In this document: in pieces, positions 24,222 through 33,108 of the stretch
Numbering within the stretch: position 1 is the stretch's first letter
How the letters are laid out: every line of letters starts with the position of its first letter
Assembly (NCBI RefSeq): GCF_022430545.2
Contig: NZ_CP092488.2
Coordinates: 620,001-684,000 of the forward strand
Length of the DNA: 64,000 nt
Direction: 5' to 3'
From: Mycobacterium paraterrae
GTDB taxonomy: Bacteria; Actinomycetota; Actinomycetes; Mycobacteriales; Mycobacteriaceae
The notes under the pieces: generated by a model
Database searches by the model: none
The model's input: the letters and a program-made list of their open reading frames with translations, nothing else
What the model was told of the DNA's origin: nothing
Translations under genes and position numbers: made by a program

Positions 24222-24971
24222 TCAGGGGGAGTGCCCTGCGGCATAGGCGGTAGCGCAGTCGCGCACGGCGCGGGCGTAGACGTCCGAGTCGTTGTACGCC
24301 CACAGTGCGGTGATCCATCCGCGCGGCGTGGCGAGATCCTTGCCGCGGAAGCACAAGTATCCAGCCGCCGACAGCGCGGCATCGTCGATGTTGTCGACGT
24401 CGACCTTGCCGTCGTTGTTGGCGTCGACGCCGTACTCGCGCCACGTCTCCGGGATGAACTGCATCGGGCCCATTGCCCGCACGGTGTCGGGCTGGCCGTT
24501 CATCCCGCCGGTTTGGCCGGCGAGTCCGGTCTCACTGTCGACGATTCGCATCGTGCCGTTGGTTCCGTCGAGTACCACGCCGCGAATTGGTGGGCGCACG
24601 TCACCGTTGGGGAACAGCGTGGCGTGGTGGTAGGTGCCGTGGTGGCTTTCCACCTGCCCGATTCCGGCCAGCGTGGTCCAGGCGATGTGGCAATTCGGGT
24701 TCTCGACCTCCGCTACCCGGGCTGCGTAGCCGTAGGCCTCCAGCGCGGTCACCGGAATGTGCAACGCCGGGGCAAGCTCGGCGGCCCACCCGTGCAACTG
24801 ATCCGCGGGCCGGCCCCTAGCGTAGGTGTCGACCGGCGGCACGACGGCGCCCCGTGGTGGCGGGACACCTTTGAGAATGATGGGGCCCAGCTGCCAGCTG
24901 CAGCTGGATGCCAACAGCAGCGCCGTTGCGCCTACGACGGCCAACGCGCGCAGCCAACGAACCGCCGACAC
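24222..24971 (-). CDS. lpqU: LpqU, lipoprotein lytic transglycosylase
   Basis: 249 aa. A signal peptide (MSAVRWLRALAVVGATALL) ends in LASSC, a lipobox with a less common Ala at -3, giving a lipid anchor on the Cys. The mature part is an MltB/SLT-like lysozyme-fold domain: the likely catalytic Glu is in GIGQVESHHG, and the family motif AMGPMQFIPETWREYG follows. The loop DANNDGKVDVDNIDDAA has the spacing of an EF-hand-like calcium site. The enzyme would cleave peptidoglycan glycan strands at the outer face of the membrane. It lies between mazG and eno as in M. tuberculosis (Rv1022). Confidence 0.94.
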   Translation of the reverse strand: MSAVRWLRALAVVGATALLLASSCSWQLGPIILKGVPPPRGAVVPPVDTYARGRPADQLHGWAAELAPALHIPVTALEAYGYAARVAEVENPNCHIAWTTLAGIGQVESHHGTYHHATLFPNGDVRPPIRGVVLDGTNGTMRIVDSETGLAGQTGGMNGQPDTVRAMGPMQFIPETWREYGVDANNDGKVDVDNIDDAALSAAGYLCFRGKDLATPRGWITALWAYNDSDVYARAVRDCATAYAAGHSP

Positions 24972-25169
24972 ACAACACCCCTATAAACACGACCTCGCAG
25001 ACCATCGTCCCACGGGATTCGAGTGGGTTGGCCCGTCGCCACCGCCGCGCGCTCGTTTGACCGCGGCTGGCCAGCGTCGACAAGCGGCTGGCCTGCTGCA
25101 ATCAATCCGCCCGGTCCCCGAGTCTCCGGGCGTGTTGCACCTCACCGCAGCGGGCGCTTCTCCGGCGCG

Positions 25170-26120
25170 TCAGTCTTGCTCGGCTTCGCCGTCCGCCGGC
25201 CAGCAGGCTCGCCATTCGTCTTCGGTGATCGACCCGACTGGTTCGGCGTCCAATTCGGTGGCGACCGCGGTCGAGCGACGTTGTGCGGCGATCTCCTTTT
25301 CGACGCGACGCACGGTGTCCATGAATTCCAGGACGGCGGTGCGCAGCGCGTCTTCGGCGTCGATGTCGGCGCTCACCGTGACCGACGTGACGCTGGCGGG
25401 TAGCAGGTCGACCGGGAATCCTGCCTTCGCGAGGCGCTGGATGACCTTGTGCGCCAGCGCCAGCGCAGGTTGACCGGTGGGCACGTTGTCCATCACCGAG
25501 TCGCGCGGGTTCTCCTGCGCTTTACGTTCCTCCCACTGGGCCAGCTGCTCGTCCAGCGAAATCGATGCTCCGGCAAGCACTCCCGGTGCACGGTTACCGA
25601 GCTTGCGGACCAGGGCGTCGGCGACGTCGTCAATGGTGAACGGATGCGACGGTGCATCCTCGGCGATACGAGCATGGAAAAGCACCTGCAGCAACACATC
25701 TCCGAGTTCGTCGCGCAGCGAATCGGCGTCACCGCTGCGCACGGCGTCGAACAGCTCGTAGGTCTCCTCCAGCAAGAAGCGGCGCAGCGAATCGTGGGTT
25801 TGTTCGCTCTCCCACGGGCCGGCCGTACGCAGTTTGTCCATCATGGCGACGGCGTCGATCAACCGCTCTCCGGGCTGCCGCGCGGGCGCGGAGATGAGTC
25901 GCTCGCCGGCCGCCAGCCGGGCCGTGACCGAGGGGTGGTCGGGATTGGACGACAGCAGCACCGGGGCGTCCTCACCGGTCAGCGCCGAGCGCGCCGCCGG
26001 CAGCGACCACGGCACCGCGACTGGCAGTTCCTCGGTGTATTGCACTTCACCGGACAGCAGCTCGATAGCCTCCACCGGGACCAGCGAAGGACGCCGCGGA
26101 TCGACCAAGATTACGGTCAC
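25170..26120 (-). CDS. mazG: MazG, nucleoside triphosphate pyrophosphohydrolase
   Basis: 316 aa from GTG 26120 (VTVILVDPRRPSLVPVEAI), with GGAGGAG upstream; longer frames run through the 56-bp repeats. The MazG core has the metal-binding helices LLEETYELFDAV and LRDELGDVLLQVLFHAR (EExxE and ExxD patterns), followed by APSHPFTIDDVADALVRKLGNR. The N-terminal ~100 residues are the extension seen in mycobacterial MazG. It hydrolyses non-canonical or oxidised (d)NTPs to the monophosphate, protecting DNA from 5-OH-dCTP-type mutagens in mycobacteria. Translation probably depends on re-initiation from the two upstream mini-ORFs. About 200 bp separate it from lpqU. Confidence 0.94.
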   Translation of the reverse strand: MTVILVDPRRPSLVPVEAIELLSGEVQYTEELPVAVPWSLPAARSALTGEDAPVLLSSNPDHPSVTARLAAGERLISAPARQPGERLIDAVAMMDKLRTAGPWESEQTHDSLRRFLLEETYELFDAVRSGDADSLRDELGDVLLQVLFHARIAEDAPSHPFTIDDVADALVRKLGNRAPGVLAGASISLDEQLAQWEERKAQENPRDSVMDNVPTGQPALALAHKVIQRLAKAGFPVDLLPASVTSVTVSADIDAEDALRTAVLEFMDTVRRVEKEIAAQRRSTAVATELDAEPVGSITEDEWRACWPADGEAEQD

Positions 26121-26176
26121 GGGCGCCGCTCCTCCGCGCCGGCCGCGCCGGCGCCATCGTCGTGGACGCGGGTCAC
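26117..26176 (-). CDS. 19-aa mini-ORF 2, coupled to mazG
   Basis: GTG 26176 to TGA 26117, reading VTRVHDDGAGAAGAEERRP. The start overlaps the stop of mini-ORF 1 (GTGA), and the stop overlaps the GTG of mazG (GTGA). GGAGGAG inside it is the mazG ribosome-binding site. It is more likely a translational coupling device than a functional peptide. Confidence 0.5.
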   Translation of the reverse strand: MTRVHDDGAGAAGAEERRP

Positions 26177-26229
26177 GGGCGCCACTCCTCCCCGCCGTCT
26201 TCGCCGGCGCCATCGTCGTAGACGCGGGT
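26118..26229 (-). repeat. Tandem duplication of a 56-bp module between mfd and mazG
   Basis: Two head-to-tail copies of 56 bp (26118-26173 and 26174-26229). They differ at roughly a dozen positions clustered in the middle of the unit. On the minus strand each copy carries an in-frame start, GGAGGAG and a GTGA overlap to the next frame. The 56-bp length is not a multiple of three, which is why each copy makes its own stop instead of extending a protein. Confidence 0.85.
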
Positions 26230-26232
26230 CAT
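26173..26232 (-). CDS. 19-aa mini-ORF 1, coupled to mfd
   Basis: ATG 26232 to TGA 26173, reading MTRVYDDGAGEDGGEEWRP. Its ATG overlaps the mfd stop (ATGA), and its TGA overlaps the GTG of mini-ORF 2. The two peptides are near-identical in their first eleven residues because they derive from the 56-bp duplication. Confidence 0.5.
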   Translation of the reverse strand: MTRVYDDGAGEDGGEEWRP

Positions 26233-29200
26233 CGCGCCTGCCTCTCCCGTCCCGGCGTGTCCGTCTGGGTCGATTCTTCCGTTGTGCCGACTAGCGCCGC
26301 TACTAGCTGGCCCACGAACTGAACCAGCTCCAGGTCGCGGATGCGCGGCGCACCCACGCCGCCGGAACGCGGGATCGGCACCTGGACCGTCGACGTCGTC
26401 GCCCGGTAACGGGCACCCGGATACCGGCGGGCCAGGCGAACCTGCGCGGAGTCCGGCAACGTGAGCGGCGACAGACGCAGCGTCGCCGCCGACGCCGTCG
26501 ACACCTCGGTGATGCCCGCCTCCCGGCAGATCAAACGCAGCCGCGCGACGGCGACCAGCAGCTCGGCGGTCTCGGGCAGCGCGCCGTAGCGGTCGATCAG
26601 TTCCTCGATGACAGCGTCGATCTGCGTGTTGTCGGACGCCGCCGCCAGCCGCCGATACCCCTCGAGCCGCAGCCGGTCACTGGGGATGTAGTCCGGTGGG
26701 AGGTGAGCATCGACCGGCAGGTCGATCCGCACGTCCTTGGGCTCCTCGGCGCTGACGACGGTCTGGCCGTCGGCGGCGGCTCGGTAGGCCTCGACGGCCT
26801 CGCCGACCAATCGCACATACAGGTCGAATCCAACACCCGCGACGTGCCCGGACTGCTCGGCGCCCAGCACGTTACCGGCGCCGCGGATCTCGAGGTCCTT
26901 CATCGCCACCGCCATACCGGCACCCAGGTCGTTGTTCTGGGCGATGGTCGCCAGCCGGTCGTAGGCGGTCTCGGTCAGCGGGTGGTGAGCCGGATAGAGG
27001 AAGTAGGCGTAACCGCGTTCCCGGCTGCGGCCCACCCTGCCGCGCAGCTGGTGCAGCTGGGACAGGCCGAAGGTGTCAGCCCGCTCGACGATCAGCGTGT
27101 TGGCGTTGGATATGTCCAGACCGGTTTCGACGATCGTGGTGCAGACCAGGATGTCGAACTCCCGATTCCAGAAGCCCTCGACCGTGGTCTCCAGCAGATC
27201 CTCGTTCATCTGACCGTGGGCGACCGCGACCTTGGCCTCGGGTACTAGCTCGCGCACCCGGGCCGCGGCCGCGTCGATCGAGCTGACCCGGTTGTGCACG
27301 TAGAACGCCTGCCCGTCGCGCAACAACTCGCGGCGCAGCGCCGCGGCGATCTGCTTGTCGTCGTGGGCGCCGACGTAGGTCAGCACGGGGTAGCGCTCCT
27401 CGGGTGGAGTCAGGATCGTCGACATCTCGCGGATTCCGGCCAGGCTCATCTCCAGCGTGCGCGGGATCGGAGTGGCGCTCATCGTCAAGACGTCGACGTG
27501 GGTGCGCAGCGACTTGATGTGCTCCTTGTGCTCCACCCCGAAGCGTTGCTCCTCGTCGACCACCACCAGGCCGAGGTCCTTCCAGCGCACCCCGGTCTGC
27601 AGCAATCGGTGCGTTCCGATCACGATGTCGACCGTTCCCTCGGCCAAACCCTCGATGACAGCCCGGGATTCGGCCGGCTCGGTGAACCGCGACAGGCCCT
27701 TGATCCGGACCGGGAAGCCGGCCATGCGCTCGGTGAAGGTCTGCAGATGCTGGTCGGCCAACAAGGTAGTGGGAACCAGCACCGCGACCTGCTTGCCATC
27801 CTGGACCGCTTTGAACGCCGCCCGGACCGCGATCTCCGTCTTGCCGTAGCCGACGTCGCCACAGATCACCCGATCCATCGGCACCGGCTTCTCCATGTCC
27901 GCCTTCACCTCGGTGATCGCGGTGAGCTGATCCACCGTTTCGGTGAAGCCGAAGGCGTCCTCCATCTCGGCCTGCCACGGCGTGTCCGGCCCGAACGCGT
28001 GTCCCGGCGTCGCCTGCCGCTTGGCGTACAGCGCCACCAATTCACCCGCGATCTCCCGAACCGCTTTGCGGGCTTTGGTTTTCGTGTTGGCCCAGTCGCT
28101 GCCGCCGAGCCGGCTCAGTGACGGCGCCTGCCCGCCCACGTACCGCGACAGCTGATCCAGCGAGTCCATCGGGACGTAGAGCTTGTCGGTGACGTTCTGA
28201 CCGCGCTTGCTGGACGCGTACTCCAGTACCAGGTACTCGCGTCGCGCACCACCGACGGTGCGTTCGGTCATCTCGACGAAGCGGCCGATGCCGTGCTGGT
28301 CGTGGACGACGAGATCACCGGCGTTCAGGGCCAGGGGGTCGACGGTGTTACGTCGTTTAGCGGCAAGGCGTTTGCCGTCGGTCGCGGCGACCCGGTTGCC
28401 GGTCAAGTCGGTTTCGGTGACGATCACCAGACCGGCGTCCGGCAGCACCACACCGTCGTGCAACGGCCCTCTGAGCACGCCGACAACGCCAGGCTTCGGT
28501 TCCGCTCCCGACTCCAACATCGTTGCAGGCGTGTCGGATTCCGCCAGCTGCTCTACGACGCGGTGCGCGGTTCCCGTGCCGGGCGCGACGACAGCGGCGA
28601 CGCCGCCCGTCGTCACGTGCGCGCGCAGCATCGCGAAGATCTCGTCGATGTCGCGTTGATGACCGCGCGCCGAGGGCGCGGACCGGATGTCCAGCTCGAT
28701 CGCCGACTCGTCAGAGAGCTGGGACAGTGTCCACCACGGGTGCCCCGACCCGCGCGCCGCGACGCACACCTCGTCGAGTTCGCGGAATCCCGATCCGCCG
28801 AGCTGCTCGACGTCGATCGGCGAATCGCCGCCGACGGCGGCCACCGACCATGACGCATCGAGGAATTCGCGGCCGGTCTTGATCAGGTCGGCGGCGCGCG
28901 TGCGGACCTTTTCCGGATCGCAGACCAGCACCGGGGTGCCGTCGGCCAGCTGATCGGTGAGCAATGTCACCGCTCCATCTGCCGTGGGCAACAGGACCGG
29001 CAGCAATGCCTCCATCCCGTCGACCGGGATGCCCTCCGCCAGCTTGGCCAGCATGTCGCCGACGCCGCCGGTGACGCCGTGCTCGGCGGGCGGCTGCTGG
29101 GCGGCCAGGGCGGCGGCCCGGGTCCGCACGTCGTCGGTGAGCAACAACTCGCGGCAGGCCACGGCTACCACGGTGTCGACGCTGATCTCGGGAATCGACC

Positions 29201-29879
29201 GCTGGTCGGCGACCGAGAACATCCGCATCTCGCTGACCTCGTCGCCCCAGAATTCGACCCGCACCGGATGCTCGGCGGTCGGCGCGAACACGTCGAGAAT
29301 GCCGCCGCGGACGGCGAATTCGCCGCGTTTTCCGACCATGTCGACCCGGGTGTAGGCCAGCTCGACCAGCCGGGTGATGACGTCTTCGAAGGCGAGTTCG
29401 TCGCCGACCGCCAGGGTGAGCGGCTCGGTCTGGCCGAGCCGGGAGGCCATCGGCTGCAGCACCGAGCGGACCGCGGTGACCACCACCTGCAGAGGTGGAC
29501 CGAGCCGGTGGTCCTGCGGGTGAGCCAGTCGACGCAGCAGCATCATCCGGGCGCCGACGGTTTCGACACCGGGCGACAGCCGCTCGTGCGGAAGCGTTTC
29601 CCACGACGGAAACATCGCGACGGCGTCGCCGAGGACACCGCGCAACTCCGCCGTGAGGTCGTCGGCCTCACGGCCGGTCGCGGTGACGATGAGTAACGGC
29701 CCCTGCCGGGCAAGTGCGCAGCCGACGAACAGTCGAGCGCTGGCGGGACCGACCAACGCCAATTCCTCGGGTCGGTCGGCCGCCAGGTCGATGAGTCGCT
29801 GCAACGTCGGCGCACGTAATGCCGACTTCACCAGCCCCGCGAGTGGGGTATCTCTGGTTTCTAGCCCCCCTGCGGTCAT
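26229..29879 (-). CDS. mfd: Mfd, transcription-repair coupling factor
   Basis: 1216 aa, slightly shorter than M. tuberculosis Mfd (1234 as I recall). The UvrB-like N-terminus binds UvrA (AMFPSWETLPHERLSPGVET). The RNA-polymerase-interacting domain includes GDLVVHDQHGIGRFVEMTER. The translocase motor follows: Walker A GDVGYGKTE near residue 675, DEEQRFG near 774, SATPIPRTLEMS, and VCTTIVETGLDISNANTLI with QLRGRVGRSRERGYAYF. Mfd removes stalled RNA polymerase and recruits nucleotide excision repair. Its stop overlaps a mini-ORF leading to mazG. It heads the leftward run mfd-mazG-lpqU-eno-divIC-like-DUF501-ppx2. Confidence 0.98.
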   Translation of the reverse strand: MTAGGLETRDTPLAGLVKSALRAPTLQRLIDLAADRPEELALVGPASARLFVGCALARQGPLLIVTATGREADDLTAELRGVLGDAVAMFPSWETLPHERLSPGVETVGARMMLLRRLAHPQDHRLGPPLQVVVTAVRSVLQPMASRLGQTEPLTLAVGDELAFEDVITRLVELAYTRVDMVGKRGEFAVRGGILDVFAPTAEHPVRVEFWGDEVSEMRMFSVADQRSIPEISVDTVVAVACRELLLTDDVRTRAAALAAQQPPAEHGVTGGVGDMLAKLAEGIPVDGMEALLPVLLPTADGAVTLLTDQLADGTPVLVCDPEKVRTRAADLIKTGREFLDASWSVAAVGGDSPIDVEQLGGSGFRELDEVCVAARGSGHPWWTLSQLSDESAIELDIRSAPSARGHQRDIDEIFAMLRAHVTTGGVAAVVAPGTGTAHRVVEQLAESDTPATMLESGAEPKPGVVGVLRGPLHDGVVLPDAGLVIVTETDLTGNRVAATDGKRLAAKRRNTVDPLALNAGDLVVHDQHGIGRFVEMTERTVGGARREYLVLEYASSKRGQNVTDKLYVPMDSLDQLSRYVGGQAPSLSRLGGSDWANTKTKARKAVREIAGELVALYAKRQATPGHAFGPDTPWQAEMEDAFGFTETVDQLTAITEVKADMEKPVPMDRVICGDVGYGKTEIAVRAAFKAVQDGKQVAVLVPTTLLADQHLQTFTERMAGFPVRIKGLSRFTEPAESRAVIEGLAEGTVDIVIGTHRLLQTGVRWKDLGLVVVDEEQRFGVEHKEHIKSLRTHVDVLTMSATPIPRTLEMSLAGIREMSTILTPPEERYPVLTYVGAHDDKQIAAALRRELLRDGQAFYVHNRVSSIDAAAARVRELVPEAKVAVAHGQMNEDLLETTVEGFWNREFDILVCTTIVETGLDISNANTLIVERADTFGLSQLHQLRGRVGRSRERGYAYFLYPAHHPLTETAYDRLATIAQNNDLGAGMAVAMKDLEIRGAGNVLGAEQSGHVAGVGFDLYVRLVGEAVEAYRAAADGQTVVSAEEPKDVRIDLPVDAHLPPDYIPSDRLRLEGYRRLAAASDNTQIDAVIEELIDRYGALPETAELLVAVARLRLICREAGITEVSTASAATLRLSPLTLPDSAQVRLARRYPGARYRATTSTVQVPIPRSGGVGAPRIRDLELVQFVGQLVAALVGTTEESTQTDTPGRERQAR

Positions 29880-29965
29880 GATGAACCCATTGTATGGGGA
29901 CTCGGCGTCGTGAAATTTCGGCCGACCGTCGTCAGGGATCCGTGAAGATACGGGCCGTTAGATCG

Positions 29966-30601
29966 CTACCCGTCGGCCAAATGCGGGTCAGCTTCGAGAT
30001 GAGTCAGCCCGTTCCAGACCAGATTGACCAGATGCGCGGCGACCACTTCTTTCTTCGGCTCCCTGGTGTCGAGCCACCACTGAGCGGTCATCGATACCGA
30101 TCCGACCAGTGCCTGCGCATACAGCGGCGCAAGGTCGGAGTCCAGGCCGCGACGGGCGAAGTCGCCGGCCAGTATCGAGCTGACCTGATTGACGGCATCG
30201 TTGAGCAGGCTCGAGTAGGTCCCCGAGCTGATCGACGCGGGCGAGTCGCGGATCATGATCCGGAACCCGTCGGTGTGTTCCTCGACATAGGTCAGCAACG
30301 CCAGCGCCACCGTCTCGACGCGTACGCGAGATCGATTGTTTGTCAGCGACGAGGTGATGCGGTCCAGCAGGGAAGACATCTCGCGGTCGACGACCACGGC
30401 GTACAACCCTTCTTTGCCACCGAAGTGCTCGTAGACAACGGGCTTAGAGACGTTGGCCCGAAGGGCGATTTCCTCGATCGAGGTCCCCTCATAGCCCCGC
30501 TCGGCGAACAGCGACCGCGCGATGTCGATGAGCTGGTGGCGGCGCTCGCTCCCGGTCATGCGGGTACGCGGCGCCTTGGTTTCCTTGTCGGGCGCAGCCA
30601 C
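29966..30601 (-). CDS. TetR-family transcriptional regulator (Rv1019-like)
   Basis: 211 aa. The N-terminal helix-turn-helix is clear: RRHQLIDIARSLFAERGYEG, then TSIEEIALRANVSKPVVYEH and FGGKEGLYAVVVDREM. The larger C-terminal domain would bind a ligand and dimerise (DGFRIMIRDSPAS). It lies 86 bp before mfd on the same strand and next to tRNA-Gln, the position of Rv1019 in M. tuberculosis. Rv1019 is reported as an autorepressor acting on its own downstream genes, so this protein may control the mfd run. No operator was identified by eye in the 88-bp upstream gap. Confidence 0.92.
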   Translation of the reverse strand: MAAPDKETKAPRTRMTGSERRHQLIDIARSLFAERGYEGTSIEEIALRANVSKPVVYEHFGGKEGLYAVVVDREMSSLLDRITSSLTNNRSRVRVETVALALLTYVEEHTDGFRIMIRDSPASISSGTYSSLLNDAVNQVSSILAGDFARRGLDSDLAPLYAQALVGSVSMTAQWWLDTREPKKEVVAAHLVNLVWNGLTHLEADPHLADG

Positions 30602-30689
30602 GTCTAACAGGTTATCTCTCGGTTGCCCTCCCCGATCGGAACGCGGGGTCGTCTAGAGTGGACGCGATCTTCACCGCTGGTCGCAGCGA

Positions 30690-30761
30690 TCCGTCGTGGT
30701 GTAATCGGCAGCACTTCTGATTTTGGTTCAGACAGTTCAGGTTCGAGTCCTGGCGACGGAG
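30690..30761 (+). tRNA. tRNA-Gln (TTG anticodon)
   Basis: 72 nt. The acceptor arms TCCGTCG (30690-30696) and CGACGGA (30754-30760) pair fully, with discriminator G at 30761. The anticodon stem TCTGA/TCAGA encloses the loop TTTTGGT, giving anticodon TTG (Gln). The T arm contains GGTTCGAGTCC. CCA is not encoded. The gene sits at the exact point where synteny with M. tuberculosis ends, and tRNA 3' ends are common integration sites. Confidence 0.97.
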
Positions 30762-31230
30762 CTCTCCACGCACGTACAGCACGGCTTGCTTAGCCGATTC
30801 TGAGAGCACACTGCCCCGTTTTCGGCCGTGCGGGCCACAAGCAGTCCTGGTTCTCGGACGAATTCAGACGACTTCAATCGCATTGTCGGCCAATTATCAC
30901 GGGACGCTTAGCCTTCCGAAAAGGCTGTGTTCGAATGGAATTTTCCGCTCAAGGACTGAAAACGAAAATCCATACAAAGAACGACACCGCACCGAGGCCG
31001 CCTCGCAGCGTTGCAGGTCAGCGGGCAAAAACTGTAGGATCGTCCAATCACCCGGATCTCACACGACATGCAAATGTTTAAGCATTTCGTTCATTTCAGA
31101 AACTGAATATCGCAAATAAAAAAGTTTGTTGGAGTGAAGGTTCATAAACAAGCCTTATCTCATTCATCTTGCACTGAAAGTGCGACGAAACAAACTGGAA
31201 GTTGGCCCCTCACCTGGGAAGGGATCCAAT
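30762..31230. other. AT-rich gene-free stretch downstream of tRNA-Gln
   Basis: 469 bp with visibly lower GC than either side, especially 30870-31200 (for example AATTATCACGGG and AATAAAAAAGTTTG). Open frames here are short and lack ribosome-binding sites. A small hairpin, GCACTGAAAGTGC (about 31171-31183), lies ahead of the next gene. The base composition and position just 3' of a tRNA suggest the edge of acquired DNA, with the promoter of the next gene inside it. No integrase and no second copy of the tRNA 3' end is visible in the window. Confidence 0.6.
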
Positions 31231-31971
31231 ATGACCACTGTTTCGCAAGATAACGGGCCGGCCGCAAAAGTACATCTCAACAAGAGCTTCAGCTGGCGGG
31301 ATCCTGAGATCGACTGCACGCTGATGGTCGCTCAGCCGTCGACCGAACCCGAATTGTGGTCGGAGTTCGTGGCCGGCGCCTTTCGCAGTTACCACAAGCG
31401 GGGCGTCGAAGGAGCACTCGATGTCGACGTGCTGCGCAGCGGCTCTGACACCGTCATGTTCTTCGCAGTGCTCGACGACGCCGGCCGGCTCCTTGCCGGC
31501 CTTCGCGCAAAGGGACCGCTACGGTCGCCGGACGAGTCACACGCGATCGTCGAATGGGCCGGACAGCCTAGTCAGCAGGCTGTCCGCGCCATGATCGCCG
31601 ACCGGATTCCCTTTGGCGTGCTGGAAATGAAGTCGGGATGGGTATCCGAGTACGCCGATCGTGATCTGGATCTGACAACTCCGTTGGCCCGCAGCGCGTT
31701 TCACATGATGACTCTGATCGAAGTGCAGTTCTGCATGGCGACCGCCGCCGCCTACGTACTGAACCGGTGGCGAAGCTCGGGTGGAGTGGTGGCCAGCATC
31801 CCCGCGACCCCATATCCCGACGAGCGCTACCAAACCAAGATGATCTGGTGGAACCGGCACGACTTTGTCAGCCACGCCGAACCGACGCAGGTCGCCAAGA
31901 TCATCACCGAGACAAGCCAATTGGCCCGAGAGTCTCGTGGGTCTCGTGAGGCTGGACTGTTGTTCGGCTAG
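31231..31971 (+). CDS. Candidate GNAT-fold N-acyltransferase, function unknown
   Basis: 246 aa from ATG 31231, preceded by GGAAGGGA; an in-frame ATG at 31180 lacks a ribosome-binding site. I do not recognise it as a characterised family. The alternation FFAVLDDAGRLLAGLRAKGP and, near the end, PYPDERYQTKMIWWNRHDF is the strand pattern of GNAT-like acyltransferases related to acyl-homoserine-lactone and N-acyl amino acid synthases. Its stop overlaps the convergent stop of an acyl carrier protein gene. Beside an acyl-AMP ligase, ACP, desaturase and lipid methyltransferase, it would fit as the final acyl transfer step from ACP to an amine. Family, acceptor and activity are inference. Confidence 0.45.
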   Translation: MTTVSQDNGPAAKVHLNKSFSWRDPEIDCTLMVAQPSTEPELWSEFVAGAFRSYHKRGVEGALDVDVLRSGSDTVMFFAVLDDAGRLLAGLRAKGPLRSPDESHAIVEWAGQPSQQAVRAMIADRIPFGVLEMKSGWVSEYADRDLDLTTPLARSAFHMMTLIEVQFCMATAAAYVLNRWRSSGGVVASIPATPYPDERYQTKMIWWNRHDFVSHAEPTQVAKIITETSQLARESRGSREAGLLFG

Positions 31972-32210
31972 CTGTCGCCGTTTGCCAGGTAGCGGGCGAG
32001 TTGCTCGATCGTCGGATGTTCGTAGGGCAGTGAAGCCGAAAGCGGGCGGCCAACAAAGTCTTCCAGCTCGCCAACCAGCCTGACCGCATCCGCCGAGTCG
32101 AGGCCGAGGCGATCGAACCTGCGGGTTCGATCGACGTCAGTCGCGGGACCCCCGGTGCGGTGCGCGACCTGCTCGGCCAGCATCGCCTCGATTTCGTCAT
32201 AGCTCTTCAC
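31968..32210 (-). CDS. Acyl carrier protein
   Basis: 80 aa from GTG 32210, with GGGAGAG upstream; a longer frame at 32255 overlaps the previous gene and lacks support. The phosphopantetheine site is GLDSADAV, with the Ser codon at 32094-32096, followed by LVGELEDFVGRPL and the PTIEQLARYL helix typical of ACP/PCP domains. As a stand-alone ACP in an operon with a fatty-acyl-AMP ligase it should receive the activated acyl chain from the ligase. Desaturase and methyltransferase may act on it while bound. It is the last gene of the leftward FAAL-desaturase-methyltransferase-ACP unit. Confidence 0.9.
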   Translation of the reverse strand: MKSYDEIEAMLAEQVAHRTGGPATDVDRTRRFDRLGLDSADAVRLVGELEDFVGRPLSASLPYEHPTIEQLARYLANGDS

Positions 32211-32232
32211 TTGATCTCTCCCTACCAGCTGC

Positions 32233-33108
32233 CTACCAGCGCCCAGGCAAATCAATGCGACGCATGGTCAATCGGAGCAAGGTGAATGCGCCCAGCTCCA
32301 TCGAGTAGGCGAACATGCGCAGATAGCGCTCGTAGCGCGCCACCAACTCCTCGCTCGACACCTCGACCGCTTCGGCGCGGTGCGCGCGCAATCGATCGAA
32401 CCACGCACGCAGCGTCTTGACATAGTCCTCGCGATCGTTTCGCACGCTCTCGATCTCGAGTTGCATCTCGGCGGCCCGCGCGATGTCGGCAAGTCGCGGC
32501 AGTTCTGATTCCGGAAAGATCTCGTCGACGATGAAACGATCCCGCAACGGCCGATCACGCGGGATATCGCCATAGGCAATGGTCTGCAACGAGAGCCGGC
32601 CGCCTGGCTTGAGCCAGTCGCGGCAGGCACCAAAGAACTGGCGGTAGGCATCGACCTGCTCGTCGGCCGTCAACCCGAAACGGGCGAAGTGCTCGAACGC
32701 ACCTACGGAAATCACCGCGTCGAATGGTTCGGCTGGCTGATAGCCAGACCAGCCACGCTCGTGAATCTCGACGTTGGCGGGCGCGATGCCCCGGAGATAT
32801 TGCGCCTGGGCATCCGAAAGGGTAAGCCCCACAGCATGTTGCACGTCGTAGGAGCCGACCATGTGCATGATCTGGGCGCCCCAGCCGCAGCCGACATCGA
32901 GCACCCGCGCTGCGCCGGCTGCCCTGGCCTGCTCGACGTGGTAATCCAATTTGCGTCGCTGGGCGCGCTCCAGGTCGTCGTCAGGGCTCTCCCACATCGC
33001 GCAGGAATACGCCATCGTGGGATCGAGCCAGATTCGCCAGAACTCGTTCCCGACGTCGTAGTGATGACGGATGGCGTCCGGACTCGCCCCGAGATACGTG
33101 TCCGTCAT
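32233..33108 (-). CDS. Cyclopropane-fatty-acid-synthase-like SAM methyltransferase
   Basis: 291 aa, the usual length for the mycolic-acid cyclopropane synthase/methyltransferase (CMAS) family. The motif RHHYDVGNEFWRIWLDP starts the protein, the SAM loop VLDVGCGWG lies near residue 73, and SVGAFEHFARFG is close to the family VGMFEHvg motif with Ala and Phe changes. Family members add a methylene or methyl group across a double bond of a fatty acyl chain. Directly downstream of a desaturase (4-bp ATGA overlap), it could modify the double bond that enzyme makes. It may act on ACP-bound chains rather than mycolates. The product (cyclopropane, methyl, methoxy precursor) cannot be predicted. Confidence 0.9.
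   Translation of the reverse strand: MTDTYLGASPDAIRHHYDVGNEFWRIWLDPTMAYSCAMWESPDDDLERAQRRKLDYHVEQARAAGAARVLDVGCGWGAQIMHMVGSYDVQHAVGLTLSDAQAQYLRGIAPANVEIHERGWSGYQPAEPFDAVISVGAFEHFARFGLTADEQVDAYRQFFGACRDWLKPGGRLSLQTIAYGDIPRDRPLRDRFIVDEIFPESELPRLADIARAAEMQLEIESVRNDREDYVKTLRAWFDRLRAHRAEAVEVSSEELVARYERYLRMFAYSMELGAFTLLRLTMRRIDLPGRW

Noticed and set aside
30883..31119. A 78-codon open frame in the AT-rich region after tRNA-Gln
   Set aside because: No ribosome-binding site, no recognisable motif, and composition unlike coding sequence around it.
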